A stretch of DNA of 64,000 nt. Source: Clostridiales bacterium. GTDB taxonomy: Bacteria > Bacillota > Clostridia > TANB77 > CAG-508. The stretch is taken from NCBI GenBank assembly GCA_004554705.1, contig SFKS01000009.1, positions 10,086 to 74,085 on the forward strand. The letters are read 5' to 3'. This document shows positions 1-10,241 of the stretch, piece after piece. Under the pieces are notes generated by a model. It did no database searches. It saw only the letters and a program-made list of their open reading frames with translations, and was not told where the DNA came from. Made by a program: the position numbers and the translations under genes. Position 1 is the stretch's first letter; each line of letters starts with the position of its first letter.

Positions 1-2
1 TA

Positions 3-518
3 GCAAAACTAAAGCCTAAAATAGTAAGACTATATCCAGTATTAGTGATAAAAGGAACCGAATTGGAAAAGGAATTTGTAAAAGGAGAGTATGAACCAAT
101 AACATTAGATCAAGCTGTAGAAAGATGCAAAGAATTATATTATTTCTTTGACAAAAAGAAAATAACGGTAATAAGAATGGGACTGCAAAACACAGATATA
201 ATATCAAATCCAGAAAATTTAAATAGCCAAGTTGTTGCAGGTCCATATCATGAAGCCTTTGGACAACTTGTAGAAGACAGTATTTGGTATGACAGAATAC
301 TATTTGCAATAAAAAAGGTAAATACAAAAGTTGCAGAGGTTGAGATAGAAGTAAATCCAAATGATGTAAATAATATAATTGGTCATAAAAAGGAAAACAT
401 ACAAAAATTCAAAGAACTTTATGAAGTTGATGTTAAAATAAAACGAAATTTCAGTATTAGACCAGGGAAATTTAATTTAAACATATTGAAAACATATAAA
501 GAGTTTTTAGATGATTAA
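3..518 (+). CDS. Elp3-like radical SAM protein, C-terminal part (5' end outside window)
   Basis: The frame is already open at the window edge and has no start, so only the last ~171 residues are present. The segments VRLYPVLVIKGTELE, IRMGLQNTD and VAGPYHEAFGQLVE match the region after the radical SAM core in the bacterial Elp3-like (COG1243) proteins. The CxxxCxxC cluster motif would lie upstream. A precise substrate cannot be assigned; Elp3 relatives modify wobble uridine of tRNA. The stop at 516-518 lies 13 bases before the start I choose for sua5, so the two are probably co-transcribed. Confidence 0.7.
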   Translation, partial: AKLKPKIVRLYPVLVIKGTELEKEFVKGEYEPITLDQAVERCKELYYFFDKKKITVIRMGLQNTDIISNPENLNSQVVAGPYHEAFGQLVEDSIWYDRILFAIKKVNTKVAEVEIEVNPNDVNNIIGHKKENIQKFKELYEVDVKIKRNFSIRPGKFNLNILKTYKEFLDD

Positions 519-531
519 AAGAAGGAGAATA

Positions 532-1570
532 ATGAAATCAAAATATATTAATTTTAAAAACACAAAAAATTATGAAGAACTTAAAGCAGCAGCAGACGCA
601 ATAAAACAAGGCAAGCTTGTACTATTTCCAACAGAGACAGTGTATGGAATAGGAGCAAATGCATTAGATAAAGAAGCAGTAAAAAAAATATATACTGCAA
701 AAGGAAGGGCAAGTGACAATCCACTTATAGCACACATTTCTAATATAGAGATGTTAGAACAATTGGCTATAGAAATTGGGGAAGTTGAAAAAAAACTTAT
801 AAAAAACTTCTGGCCAGGTCCACTTACAATAATATTTAAAAAAACACCAATAGTACCAGACATTATAACAGGAGGATTAGATACAGTTGCAATAAGAATG
901 CCAAGTAATGAAATTGCACATAAATTAATAGAATATTCAAATTGCCCAATAGCAGCACCAAGTGCAAATATATCAGGCAAACCAAGTGGAACACAAATAG
1001 AAGATATAATAGAAGAACTAGATGGTAAAGTGGAATACATAATTGATACTGGTAAAGTTGATATAGGTGTAGAATCAACTGTAATAAGGGTAGTGAACAA
1101 TACGGTGCATATATTAAGGCCAGGTAAAATAACACCAGAAGATATAGAAAAATTGGGGATATCAGTACATATTGAAAAACAAATACTACGGAGAATACAA
1201 AGAAGGGGAAAAAGTAATGTCTCCAGGAATAAAATACAAGCATTATGCTCCAACAACAAAAAGCATTTTAGTATACTGTAAAGAAAATGATAAAATGGTA
1301 GAAAAAATAAAAGAACTTTCTCAAGATAAAAACGTAGTAATATTATGCAAAACAAAGAATCTCAATAAATATAATACACAAAATAAACTAGACATGGGAG
1401 ATACTTTAGAAGAAATAAGCCATAATATGTTTGCACTTTTAAGAAAAGCAGATACATATAATTCAGAATTAATACTAATCGAAGGAGTAGAAAAAGAAGG
1501 CTTAGGACTAGCAATAATGAACAGATTAATACGTGCCTGTGCACATGAATTTATAGAGTTAGGGGAATAA
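532..1570 (+). CDS. sua5: L-threonylcarbamoyladenylate synthase, Sua5 type, with a +1 recoding site
   Basis: It makes threonylcarbamoyl-AMP from Thr, bicarbonate and ATP for the t6A37 modification of ANN-decoding tRNAs. ATG 532 follows a GAAGGAG site at 521-527. The YrdC/TsaC domain carries PTETVYGIG (~aa 34), KGRASDNPL (~aa 60) and PSANISGKPSGT. Codon 220 is an in-frame CGG (1189-1191). Read conventionally, the frame runs on with an unrelated Lys/Arg-rich tail to a stop at 1279-1281. Skipping the C gives LGEYKEGEKVMSPGIKYKHYAP, the linker and start of the Sua5 C-terminal domain. The corrected product is 345 aa, the usual Sua5/YwlC length. The recD2 start follows by 2 bases. Confidence 0.9.
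1189..1192 (+). other. CGGA +1 recoding site in sua5
   Basis: In-frame CGG at codon 220, preceded by CTA. Skipping C1189 and reading GGA as Gly enters the Sua5 domain frame. No Shine-Dalgarno-like stimulator or stop codon lies next to it. Confidence 0.85.
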
Positions 1571-1572
1571 AT

Positions 1573-3807
1573 TTGGAGATAAAAGGACAAATAACAGACA
1601 TAATATATGAAAATGAAATAAATGGATATATGGTGGCAGAGTTTAAAACAACAGATGAAAACACAGTTATAACAGGATATCTGCCATTTATAAATAATGG
1701 GGACACTTTAAAAGTAACAGGAAAATTCGTAACACATCCAGAATACGGAAGACAATTTAAAGTGGAAACATTTGAAAAAACAATGCCAGAAACTTTAGAA
1801 GCACTAGAAAGATATTTGTCAGGAGGAATAATTAGTGGTGTAGGTCCTGCAACAGCAAAAAAAATAATTGACAAATTTAGAGAAGAAACTATTCATGTTT
1901 TAAGATTTGAGCCAGATAAACTATCTAAGGTAAAAGGAATAAATGCTACAAAGGCATTGAAAATATCAGAAGAATTTACTGAAAAATGGGATTTATGGGA
2001 AATAGTAGGATTTTTAGAAAAATTTGGAATATCAGCAAGTAATAGTAAAAAAGTATATGAAACCTTTGGAAAAGGTGCAATAACTCAAATTGAAGCCAAT
2101 CCATATATGTTACTTGATATAACTTATGGTGTTGATTTTAAAAAAATAGACAAAATGGCTTTAGACTTAGGAATAGCAATAAATGATGACAAAAGAATAG
2201 AAAGTGCAATCACATATAGCTTAGCAATAGCAACAACAAATGGAAACACATGTGTAGAAAAACAGAACTTAGTAACATATGTAGAAAACTTACTAGAAGT
2301 AGAAGCTCAAGATATAGAAAATGGTATAATAAATTTAAAAGTAAGAGAAAAGATAGAAATAGAAAAAATAGATGAAATTGAATGGATATATTTAAAAAGC
2401 CTTTATGTTTGTGAAAAAAATATAGCAGAAAAACTATTAGCTTTAAAATATGCCAAAAACATAAAAAAAGTAAAAGAGTTTGATAAAAAGTTCAAAGAAG
2501 AAGAGAAAAAAACAAGTATAATGTTATCAAAAAAACAGGAGGAAGCAATAAAAACTGTAAACAATAACAATGTTTGTGTCATAACAGGTGGACCAGGGAC
2601 AGGTAAAACCACAATAATAAAATTCATAATAGACTTATATAAAAATGAAGGAAAAAAAGTAGTGCTCTGTGCTCCAACAGGTAGAGCTGCTAAAAGGATG
2701 AGCGAGGCTACAGGAGAAGAAGCTACAACAATACATAGATTATTAGCTCTAGGCAAAATAGAAGAAACACTAGAAATAGAAAGAGTAGACTATCAAATAG
2801 AACCAATTGATACTGATGTAATAATTATAGATGAAGCCTCTATGGTAGATGTCTTTTTAATGAATTACATATTGAAAGGAATATATTTGGGAACAAAATT
2901 GGTTTTAGTAGGTGATGTAAACCAATTACCATCAGTAGGACCAGGGAATGTATTAAAAGATATTATAAATTCAGAAGTTATTGAAACTATCGAGTTAAAT
3001 GAAATATTTAGGCAAGCAGCCAAAAGTAAAATAGTTACAAATGCACATAAAGTAAATAATGGAGAAAACTTTATAAATACATTAAAAGAAGAACAAGAGG
3101 ACAAATTGCAAGATTTCTTTTTTATAAATGAAACATCAACAAATAAAATGTTAGAGGATGTAATATCATTGTGTTCAGGAAGACTAAAAAAATATGGAGA
3201 CTATGATTTTTTTAAAGATATACAAGTTTTAACTCCGACCAAAAAAGGAAAAATAGGGACAAAAGAATTAAACAAGGAATTGCAAACTGCCTTAAACCCA
3301 TCAATAAAATCTTCAAATAATATCAATTCAATCCCACAAAAAAAACATGGGGAGCGTGTTTTTTTAGTAGGTGATAGAATAATGCAAGTAAAAAACAATT
3401 ACGATATTTATTGGGAAAGAAAAAACAAAGAAAATGGAACAGGAATTTTCAATGGAGAATTAGGAACGGTAAAAAAAATAGATGACAGCACCAAACAAGT
3501 AGAAATATACTTTGATGATGAAAAAACAGCATGGTATGAATATAGTGAACTAGATCAGTTAGAGCATAGTTATTGTGTTACAATACATAAATCTCAAGGC
3601 AGTGAATTTAATGTGGTAATAATGTGCTTACCACAAGCAGCACCCATGTTACTTACAAGGAATCTGCTATATACAGGTATTACGAGAGCAAAAAAACTAT
3701 TAATAGTACTTGGAACAAAATCAATCATTGAATATATGATACAAAATACAGAAACAAAAAAGCGTAATACAGGTTTAGAATATAAATTAAAGCAAATTTT
3801 GAATTAA
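1573..3807 (+). CDS. recD2: RecD2-type ATP-dependent DNA helicase
   Basis: 744 aa, the size of RecD2, the RecBC-independent 5'-3' helicase of Firmicutes. TTG is the start, 3 bases after the sua5 stop, with AGGGGAA ~8 bases upstream. Visible features are the N-terminal OB-like region, a helix-hairpin-helix stretch (SGGIISGVGPATAKKI, ~aa 83), Walker A GGPGTGKTT (~aa 339), motif II IIIDEASMVD (~aa 417), GDVNQLPSVGPG, and the C-terminal motif VTIHKSQGSEF with TRAKKLL. These are superfamily 1B helicase motifs. It lies between sua5 and recG on the same strand, suggesting one transcript. Confidence 0.93.
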   Translation: MEIKGQITDIIYENEINGYMVAEFKTTDENTVITGYLPFINNGDTLKVTGKFVTHPEYGRQFKVETFEKTMPETLEALERYLSGGIISGVGPATAKKIIDKFREETIHVLRFEPDKLSKVKGINATKALKISEEFTEKWDLWEIVGFLEKFGISASNSKKVYETFGKGAITQIEANPYMLLDITYGVDFKKIDKMALDLGIAINDDKRIESAITYSLAIATTNGNTCVEKQNLVTYVENLLEVEAQDIENGIINLKVREKIEIEKIDEIEWIYLKSLYVCEKNIAEKLLALKYAKNIKKVKEFDKKFKEEEKKTSIMLSKKQEEAIKTVNNNNVCVITGGPGTGKTTIIKFIIDLYKNEGKKVVLCAPTGRAAKRMSEATGEEATTIHRLLALGKIEETLEIERVDYQIEPIDTDVIIIDEASMVDVFLMNYILKGIYLGTKLVLVGDVNQLPSVGPGNVLKDIINSEVIETIELNEIFRQAAKSKIVTNAHKVNNGENFINTLKEEQEDKLQDFFFINETSTNKMLEDVISLCSGRLKKYGDYDFFKDIQVLTPTKKGKIGTKELNKELQTALNPSIKSSNNINSIPQKKHGERVFLVGDRIMQVKNNYDIYWERKNKENGTGIFNGELGTVKKIDDSTKQVEIYFDDEKTAWYEYSELDQLEHSYCVTIHKSQGSEFNVVIMCLPQAAPMLLTRNLLYTGITRAKKLLIVLGTKSIIEYMIQNTETKKRNTGLEYKLKQILN

Positions 3808-3843
3808 TATGTAAGTTATAAAAAAATGTAAAAAGGAGTCCAA

Positions 3844-5889
3844 ATGATAGAGTTAAAAAAAGATGCAAAATATATAAAAGGTGTAGGACCAAACAGAATA
3901 AAGCAGTTAAATAAATTAGGTATATATACCTTAGAAGACGTAATAACATATTATCCAAGAGGCTATGAAAATAGAGGGGTAAAAAAGAATATTACAGAAC
4001 TATCAGATGGAGAAGAAGCTCTTATTGAAGCAAGCTGTGTATCTAAGATGTCTGAAATAAAAACAAGGAAAAATTTATCTATATACAAACTAGTTGTAAG
4101 AGATGAAACAGCAACATGTACTCTTACATGGTTTAATTCTCCATTTTTGAAAAACAGATTCGTAATAGGCGAAAGATATAAGTTTTTTGGAAAAGTAAAA
4201 AGAAAAATAAATCAAATTGAAATAATGACACCAATATTTGATGAAAAAAATTCAAATAAAAATACAGGAAGAATTATTCCGATATATCCAAGTATCAACA
4301 ACCTTTCACAGAACATATTAAGAAAGATAATAGAAAATGCACTTTTAGAAGTAAATGAATTACCAGAAACTATTCCTGAATATATAATAAAGAAATATAA
4401 GTTAATGCCAAGAAAAGAGGCAATAAAACAAATTCATTTTCCAGAGAGCTTTGACCAATATAATAAAGCTAGATATAGGCTAGTTTTTGAGGAATTATTA
4501 ACAATGCAACTCGCACTTTTAACATTTAAAAGCAATTATGATAGAAATAGAGAAGGAATTCAGTTTGATAAAGAAGTAAGTATGTCTGAAATTATTGACA
4601 AATTACCATTCACATTAACAAAAGCACAAACGAGAGTACTTCAAGAAATAGAACAAGATATGGAAAGCAATAAAATGATGAACAGATTGTTACAAGGAGA
4701 TGTGGGAAGCGGAAAAACAGCAGTAGCAATGGTATCAGCATACAAGGCAGCAAAATCAGGATATCAAGTCGCAGTAATGGTGCCAACAGCTATACTTGCA
4801 AAACAACATTATGAGAATTTTAAAAAAATATTGAACCAATTTAATATAGAATGTGATCTGTTAGTAAGTGAAACACCAAAAAAACAGAAAAGTGAAATAC
4901 TAGAGAAATTAAAAAATGGCCAAACAGATGTGATAGTAGGAACACATGCACTACTGCAAGAAAATGTAGAATTTAATAAATTAGGATTAGTGGTAACAGA
5001 TGAGCAGCATAGATTTGGAGTAAGACAGAGAGGAAAAATAGTTGCTAAAGGGAAAAACATAAATGTTCTAGTTATGTCTGCAACACCAATACCAAGAACT
5101 CTTGCATTAATTTTATATGGAGATTTGGACATATCTATAATTGATGAACTTCCTCCTAATAGGCAGAAAATAGATACTTTTGCTGTAACACCTTCAAAAG
5201 AAGAAAGAGTAAACAATTTCATAAAAACACAAATTGATGAAGGAAGACAGTGCTATATTGTATGCCCATTAGTAGAAGAATCAGAGGAAATAAATGCAAA
5301 ATCTGTTTTAAAAATGGCAGAAAAATATAAAAATGAAACTTTTAAAGAATATAGAGTAGAATACATACATGGGAAATTAAACAAAAAAGACAAAGATATA
5401 ATAATGGAAAATTTCAAAAATGGTAAAATAGATATACTAATATCAACTACTGTAATAGAAGTAGGAGTAGATGTACCAAATGCCACAATAATGGTAATAG
5501 AAAATGCAGAAAGATTTGGACTTGCAACACTTCATCAATTAAGAGGAAGAGTAGGTCGTGGAAAATATAAGTCATATTGTATTTTGAAATACAAAGGTAA
5601 TAGCCAAAACACCAGAGAAAGAATGAAAATAATGGTAGAAACAAATGATGGTTTTAAAATATCAGAAAAAGACCTAGAGCTAAGAGGGTCAGGAGAATTT
5701 TTTGGAACTAAACAACATGGAATACCAGAATTTAAAATAGCAAATCTATTCCAAGATATTGAAATTCTAAAATCAATTCAGAGCCTAGCAATACAAATAA
5801 TAAATGAGGATGAAAATTTGCAAAAAAAGGAAAATGAAATTCTTAAAAACAATATTACAAGTAAATTTAAAGAAAGAATAGAAATATAG
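3844..5889 (+). CDS. recG: ATP-dependent DNA helicase RecG
   Basis: 681 aa, the standard RecG length. It remodels stalled forks and Holliday junctions. The N-terminal wedge/OB domain is followed by an SF2 helicase core: LQGDVGSGKTAVA (Walker A, ~aa 285), VGTHALLQE, DEQHRFGVRQR (motif II, ~aa 386), MSATPIPRTLAL (motif III), and the C-terminal TTVIEVGVDVPNA and QLRGRVGRG motifs, ending in the RecG-typical LRGSGEFFGTKQHG. AAGGAG stands 8 bases before the ATG. No in-frame CGG. Confidence 0.96.
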   Translation: MIELKKDAKYIKGVGPNRIKQLNKLGIYTLEDVITYYPRGYENRGVKKNITELSDGEEALIEASCVSKMSEIKTRKNLSIYKLVVRDETATCTLTWFNSPFLKNRFVIGERYKFFGKVKRKINQIEIMTPIFDEKNSNKNTGRIIPIYPSINNLSQNILRKIIENALLEVNELPETIPEYIIKKYKLMPRKEAIKQIHFPESFDQYNKARYRLVFEELLTMQLALLTFKSNYDRNREGIQFDKEVSMSEIIDKLPFTLTKAQTRVLQEIEQDMESNKMMNRLLQGDVGSGKTAVAMVSAYKAAKSGYQVAVMVPTAILAKQHYENFKKILNQFNIECDLLVSETPKKQKSEILEKLKNGQTDVIVGTHALLQENVEFNKLGLVVTDEQHRFGVRQRGKIVAKGKNINVLVMSATPIPRTLALILYGDLDISIIDELPPNRQKIDTFAVTPSKEERVNNFIKTQIDEGRQCYIVCPLVEESEEINAKSVLKMAEKYKNETFKEYRVEYIHGKLNKKDKDIIMENFKNGKIDILISTTVIEVGVDVPNATIMVIENAERFGLATLHQLRGRVGRGKYKSYCILKYKGNSQNTRERMKIMVETNDGFKISEKDLELRGSGEFFGTKQHGIPEFKIANLFQDIEILKSIQSLAIQIINEDENLQKKENEILKNNITSKFKERIEI

Positions 5890-5960
5890 TTTTCTATTCT
5901 TTTTCCGTATAAAAAACCAATAACCGCAAAAAATAGTAATAAACAGAGAGGGTGAGAGTT

Positions 5961-6903
5961 TTGATAAATTTTAATACAGATTTAGCAATTGAAAGAAATA
6001 GTATATATAGACAAGCCAACAACATAGAAAATGAGGTCGACGGAATAGAAACAGAAGAAAATGAGGTAAATGACAAGATAAAAATATCAAGAGTTAAAAT
6101 AACTAATGAAAAAGGAGTAGAAGCTCTTGGAAAACCTATAGGAACATACATTACAATAGATATAAAAAAATTAAAGATTGCAGATGTAGAAGAAATTCAA
6201 AAAGCTTCTGAAACAGTAACAGAAGAACTAAGAACATTGATTGAAAAGCATATAGATAAAAATGGAGATATCTTAATAGTAGGCTTAGGAAATGCATATG
6301 TAACACCAGATTCACTTCGGACCAAAGGTTGTGAAAGATATAGATATAACGAGACATCTTTTAAAATATGCACCAGAATATATAGATAAAGAAACAAGAC
6401 CTGTTACAGCAATAGCACCAGGAGTTTTAGGAACAACAGGAATAGAAACAGTTGAAATAGTAAAGGGAATAGTAGACAATATAAAACCAAAATTAATAAT
6501 AGTAATAGACAGTTTATCATCAAAAAGTATAGAAAGAATAAGTAGCACGGTACAGTTAGCAGATACAGGAATTATACCAGGTGCAGGAGTAGGAAATGCA
6601 AGAAACGAGATAAGCCAAAACACACTCGGAATACCAGTAATCGCAATAGGTGTACCAATGGTAGTAGAGGCAGCAACAATAGCCGCAGATAGTATAGACT
6701 TATTTATAGAAAAACTCCAGCAAGATGCAAAATCAAATGATTATCTAAATGAACTAAGAAACACAAATAAATATGAGCTGATTAGAGAAGCACTAATTCC
6801 AAAAGACTATAATTTAATTGTAACACCAAAAGAAATAGATGATTTAATAGAAAATATGAAGGATGTTGTTGCAAGAGGAATTAATTTTGCAATACAAAAC
6901 TAA
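5961..6903 (+). CDS. gpr: Germination protease GPR, with a +1 recoding site
   Basis: Aspartate-dependent protease that degrades small acid-soluble spore proteins on germination. I prefer TTG 5961, which has AGAGGGTGAG just upstream; GTG 5952 is in frame but has a poorer site. Conventional reading of CGG at codon 120 (6318-6320) aborts the protein at 6387-6389. Skipping the C restores VTPDSLGPKV, which matches the GPR motif VTPDALGP, then TRHL and PGVLGTTGIET. Later TGIIPGAGVGNAR and ETLGIPVIAIG-like segments are also GPR signatures. The corrected product is 313 aa, in the family range. It marks the host as spore-forming. Confidence 0.92.
6318..6321 (+). other. CGGA +1 recoding site in gpr
   Basis: In-frame CGG at codon 120 after CTT. 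Skipping C6318 gives the conserved Gly of DSLGPKV. Confidence 0.9.
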
Positions 6904-7582
6904 GTATATAAATTAAAATCATATGTAAAGGGTAGAACAAGTAAAAAAAGTATTTTGTACTTGGCCCTTTCTTTTTATTGTAACACAGAATAATAATTAT
7001 GGAAAAAATAGTACAAATAAAGTAAGGGAGATAGATAATAAACACATTTTTCAAGAATTCAAAACCATAGTTATAATAAACAAGAATTAAATAACTATAT
7101 TGCATTAAAGTTGCAATAATAAAACTAATAGCAAGAAGGCATTTATTTTTATTGAAAACATAAAAAAGAAAAGTTATACCAACACCATAAAAACTATAAT
7201 CTGAATTAAGAAAGTGTGCAATAATACCAAAAATAATAGCAGAGAAAACTCCAACAAATTTATTATACTTATCATAAATAATTATAGCAACAAGACCTAA
7301 AAATAGCGTAAAAATTACATTCAAGCCAAGTTCATTATTAATAATAGAATGAAAAAGCAAAAATGGAATCTGAGAAATAAAAGCAAATAGAATTAATCTT
7401 AACAAATACTTTTTCACATCATGAGTATGAATATATCCTTCTGAAATTTGGAACGCAAATATAGGAAAAGCTAAGCGACCAACATAATTAAACCAAGAGG
7501 AATGTCCATCAAAAACTATATATCCTACGTGGTCTATAAACATTGTGAAACATGCAATAATTTTTAAAACAAAAGCATTCAT
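6881..7582 (-). CDS. TraX family integral membrane protein
   Basis: 233 aa, almost entirely hydrophobic, with the TraX-family opening FVLKIIACFTMFIDHVGYI and IGRLAFPIFAF-like segment (here VGRLAFPIFAFQISEGY) and the closing FYLFYPLHMILIY. TraX acetylates F pilin in E. coli; in Firmicutes the family is common without conjugation genes and its role is unknown. No conjugation genes lie nearby. Its 3' end overlaps the end of gpr by 23 bases, tail to tail. Confidence 0.8.
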   Translation of the reverse strand: MNAFVLKIIACFTMFIDHVGYIVFDGHSSWFNYVGRLAFPIFAFQISEGYIHTHDVKKYLLRLILFAFISQIPFLLFHSIINNELGLNVIFTLFLGLVAIIIYDKYNKFVGVFSAIIFGIIAHFLNSDYSFYGVGITFLFYVFNKNKCLLAISFIIATLMQYSYLILVYYNYGFEFLKNVFIIYLPYFICTIFSIIIILCYNKKKGPSTKYFFYLFYPLHMILIYILSFVLQN

Positions 7583-7636
7583 AAAAAATCCATCCTTATT
7601 TACTATATAAATTTATAGCACAATAAGGGTGGAAAG

Positions 7637-8491
7637 TCAAACCTTATGATTAATGATTATTTTCTTATTTTTATAAATATTGCACAAATCACAATCACTA
7701 CAAATAAAAACTCTATCACTAAATATTAATTTTAACATGTTTATAAAATCATCTTCTTTATCTATTAAATGAATATATAGTTTCTTAGGCAATAATGTAA
7801 GCAAAGAATTTAATGCAAGGTCATTTGATGAAAAAGATATATCAGATAGATATTTGTTATTAATCAAATCATCACTAAATTCAATATTGTTTTTAGAAGA
7901 ATCAAGTAAAATTGATTTTTGATTTCCATAAATAAGATGTATAACCCCAGAAACACATGGACTTGTTTTAATATATGTTTTAAGAAGATTAATAAATTCG
8001 GAATATTCCCTATCTATAATAAATTTGTTGACACACATATCAACAATAGTATCAAGTTCTTTAATATAATCACTTAGTTTAAAATTCACAAACCCATCTA
8101 AAATCGCATATCTATTATCTAAAAAATATTTATAAAAGGAATTAGAAATAGAATTGAGCATAGAGATAGAATTAGATAAATCTACATTTGTTAAGCATAA
8201 ATTGTAAATTTCTTTTTTATCCTCAGTAGAAAAATAAAAATAATTTGTATTTATTAAATTTTGAATTAAAAGAGGCTCATAGAAATCAATAACTAAATAT
8301 GATAAAAGAGTAGAGACCTTATTTAGAAACAAGTCAACATTTTTACCAACATAATGAATTATAACATTAGTATAAATTTTAAATTTATAGCAAGAAACAA
8401 ATATATCTTCAAAATCGAAATATTCTAACTCCTCTAGTAGATATTCAGAAATACTTTCATTATTGGTTTTTACACATATAGTTTTTAGCAC
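7637..8491 (-). CDS. ytxC: YtxC-like sporulation protein
   Basis: About 284 aa, no signal peptide. The GTG at 8491 is chosen because GGAGGG lies 7-8 bases upstream on the coding strand; an upstream Met has no such site. The overall pattern resembles YtxC, a sporulation-associated Firmicutes protein of unknown biochemistry: mixed alpha/beta start, a long helical middle, and a C-terminal segment SDRVFICSDCDLC. A CxxC pair (CSDC, plus a nearby Cys) sits near the C terminus. The family call is by overall resemblance. Confidence 0.65.
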   Translation of the reverse strand: MLKTICVKTNNESISEYLLEELEYFDFEDIFVSCYKFKIYTNVIIHYVGKNVDLFLNKVSTLLSYLVIDFYEPLLIQNLINTNYFYFSTEDKKEIYNLCLTNVDLSNSISMLNSISNSFYKYFLDNRYAILDGFVNFKLSDYIKELDTIVDMCVNKFIIDREYSEFINLLKTYIKTSPCVSGVIHLIYGNQKSILLDSSKNNIEFSDDLINNKYLSDISFSSNDLALNSLLTLLPKKLYIHLIDKEDDFINMLKLIFSDRVFICSDCDLCNIYKNKKIIINHKV

Positions 8492-8588
8492 AAAAATTCC
8501 CTCCATACATAACATATTATCTACTAAAAAATGTCTATATATACATATATTATGAAGTGAAAAAAAAGCTGTTACTAAAAATCAGAAA

Positions 8589-8613
8589 AGGGACACTTCT
8601 TACGAATGTCCCT
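8589..8613 (-). terminator. Rho-independent terminator after the GH57 gene
   Basis: The stem AGGGACA/TGTCCCT with a ~11-base loop is followed on the minus strand by a T-rich run. It lies just past the stop of the branching enzyme gene. Confidence 0.75.
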
Positions 8614-8633
8614 CAAAAAATAATAAGTTTAAA

Positions 8634-10226
8634 TTAGTAATAAATCATATAATCTATTTCTGGGAAAATACAGTCTTGCTTTTGAATTGCTTTTAAGAAG
8701 TCATCATCAATTTTATTTTCTTTAATCTGTTCATATAATTTTGTAAATCTGCCGATATGCTCTTTTATACGTTTTTTTGCATAATCAACCATAGTACCAT
8801 GTGTTATTATAAATAGCCAGTCACTACTTTGAGCAAGTAATAATTCACGAGCACATTGATTCAATGCTTTTTTCTTAATAGCTTTTTTTTCATTTGGAAA
8901 AAGATGTGCTAATTCCACCATTCTATCAGCAGCAACATGCAAATGCTTATGAACATAGTCATTTGAGCTATTAAGCCATACTTCGCTATAACCATTTGCA
9001 CCCCAACTAGATATACAAGGCGTACATTCCTGCATTTCTGGAAACTTGTCTATATACTCTCCAGGGGTAATTAATTTGAAATTACTTTTATCATAATAAA
9101 TTTTTTTAAACAATATATATAACCAATATGGACCTTCATACCACCAATGTCCATATAACTCAGCATCATAAGGACATAGAATTATAGGCTTCGCTGGTGC
9201 CATAATATCTGATAATTCATTAATTTGATTAACTCTAGAATCAAAGAAATGACCAGCTTGTCTTTCAGCAGAATCCTTTGCCCATTGAAGATTATAATAA
9301 TCTTTAAAATTTCCTTTTGAGGTTATTCTATGATACTTAATACCAGTATTCACACGAACTCCATTTTTTGCAATATATGGCTTAATATAATCATAATCAG
9401 CATCATAGCCTAAATCTCTGTAAAATTCGCGATAATTAAAATCCCCAGGGTAGCCACAAACAGAACTCCATACTTGCTTCGAACTTTCAATATCTCTGCC
9501 AAATGCAATAATTCCATCTGGAGAACAAATTGGTGCAAATGTACCAAAAATAGGTGTAGGATCAGCATACAAGACACCATGTGATTCTGTAATAATGTAT
9601 TCAATACCAAACTCTTTTAAGTACTTGTCCACTTCATGAATATAGCCACATTCTGGAAGCCAAATTCCTCTAGGAGGCTTACCAAAATATTTCTTATATG
9701 TTTCGACACCTACTGCAATTTGAGCCCTGACAGCTTTTTCATTAACATATAAAATGGGAAAATAACCATGAGTCGCGCCACAGGTAATAATTTCCAAAAC
9801 GCCAATATCTTGAAAATGTTTAAACTCATTAATTAAATTACAATTATATATGTCTCTAAAAACATGCAAATCATTAGAATAACGATTCAAATAGTACTTA
9901 GAAAGTTCATTTAACTGAGAATCATATGCGGTTCTCTTAACCTCTTTAGTAGCAAGCTCAATATGTTTTTTTAAATATTTAATATATCTGCGTTGAAGCA
10001 ATTTATTATCAAGCATATTTAATAAAGGGGGAGTAAGAGACATTGTAATTCGAAAGTCTACTTTTTCCTCCACCAATTTTTTAAAATTAAGAAGTAGTGG
10101 TATATATGTTTCAGATATTGCTTCAAAAAGCCACTCCTCCTCTAAATAATCTTCACTTTCAGGGTGATGTATAAAAGGTAAATGTGCATGTAATACAAAG
10201 CTTACATATCCCTTAACATTGTCCAT
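8634..10226 (-). CDS. GH57 family 1,4-alpha-glucan branching enzyme
   Basis: 530 aa. Makes alpha-1,6 branches in glycogen-like glucans. The start VSFVLHAHLPFIHHPE is the GH57 metal/substrate region. GIWLPECGY holds the catalytic nucleophile Glu (E192) and CPYDAELYGHWWYEGP the acid/base Asp (D354). WGANGYSEVWLN and AQSSDWLFIITHGT near the C terminus match the DUF1957-type region of GH57 branching enzymes. It is co-oriented with the DUF4912 gene 15 bases upstream. A CBM-type protein at 31.5 kb may act on the same polymer. Confidence 0.88.
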   Translation of the reverse strand: MDNVKGYVSFVLHAHLPFIHHPESEDYLEEEWLFEAISETYIPLLLNFKKLVEEKVDFRITMSLTPPLLNMLDNKLLQRRYIKYLKKHIELATKEVKRTAYDSQLNELSKYYLNRYSNDLHVFRDIYNCNLINEFKHFQDIGVLEIITCGATHGYFPILYVNEKAVRAQIAVGVETYKKYFGKPPRGIWLPECGYIHEVDKYLKEFGIEYIITESHGVLYADPTPIFGTFAPICSPDGIIAFGRDIESSKQVWSSVCGYPGDFNYREFYRDLGYDADYDYIKPYIAKNGVRVNTGIKYHRITSKGNFKDYYNLQWAKDSAERQAGHFFDSRVNQINELSDIMAPAKPIILCPYDAELYGHWWYEGPYWLYILFKKIYYDKSNFKLITPGEYIDKFPEMQECTPCISSWGANGYSEVWLNSSNDYVHKHLHVAADRMVELAHLFPNEKKAIKKKALNQCARELLLAQSSDWLFIITHGTMVDYAKKRIKEHIGRFTKLYEQIKENKIDDDFLKAIQKQDCIFPEIDYMIYY

Positions 10227-10241
10227 AGTAAGACTCCTTTG

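Noticed and set aside
6318..6321. RF2-type or antizyme-type programmed frameshift
   Set aside because: There is no in-frame stop codon at the sites, no SD-like sequence upstream, no fixed P-site codon, and the genes share no regulation.
6926..6972. Terminator hairpin between gpr and the TraX-like gene
   Set aside because: The AAGGG...CCCTT pairing lies inside the TraX C-terminal coding sequence, which encodes conserved family residues, so it is probably coincidental.
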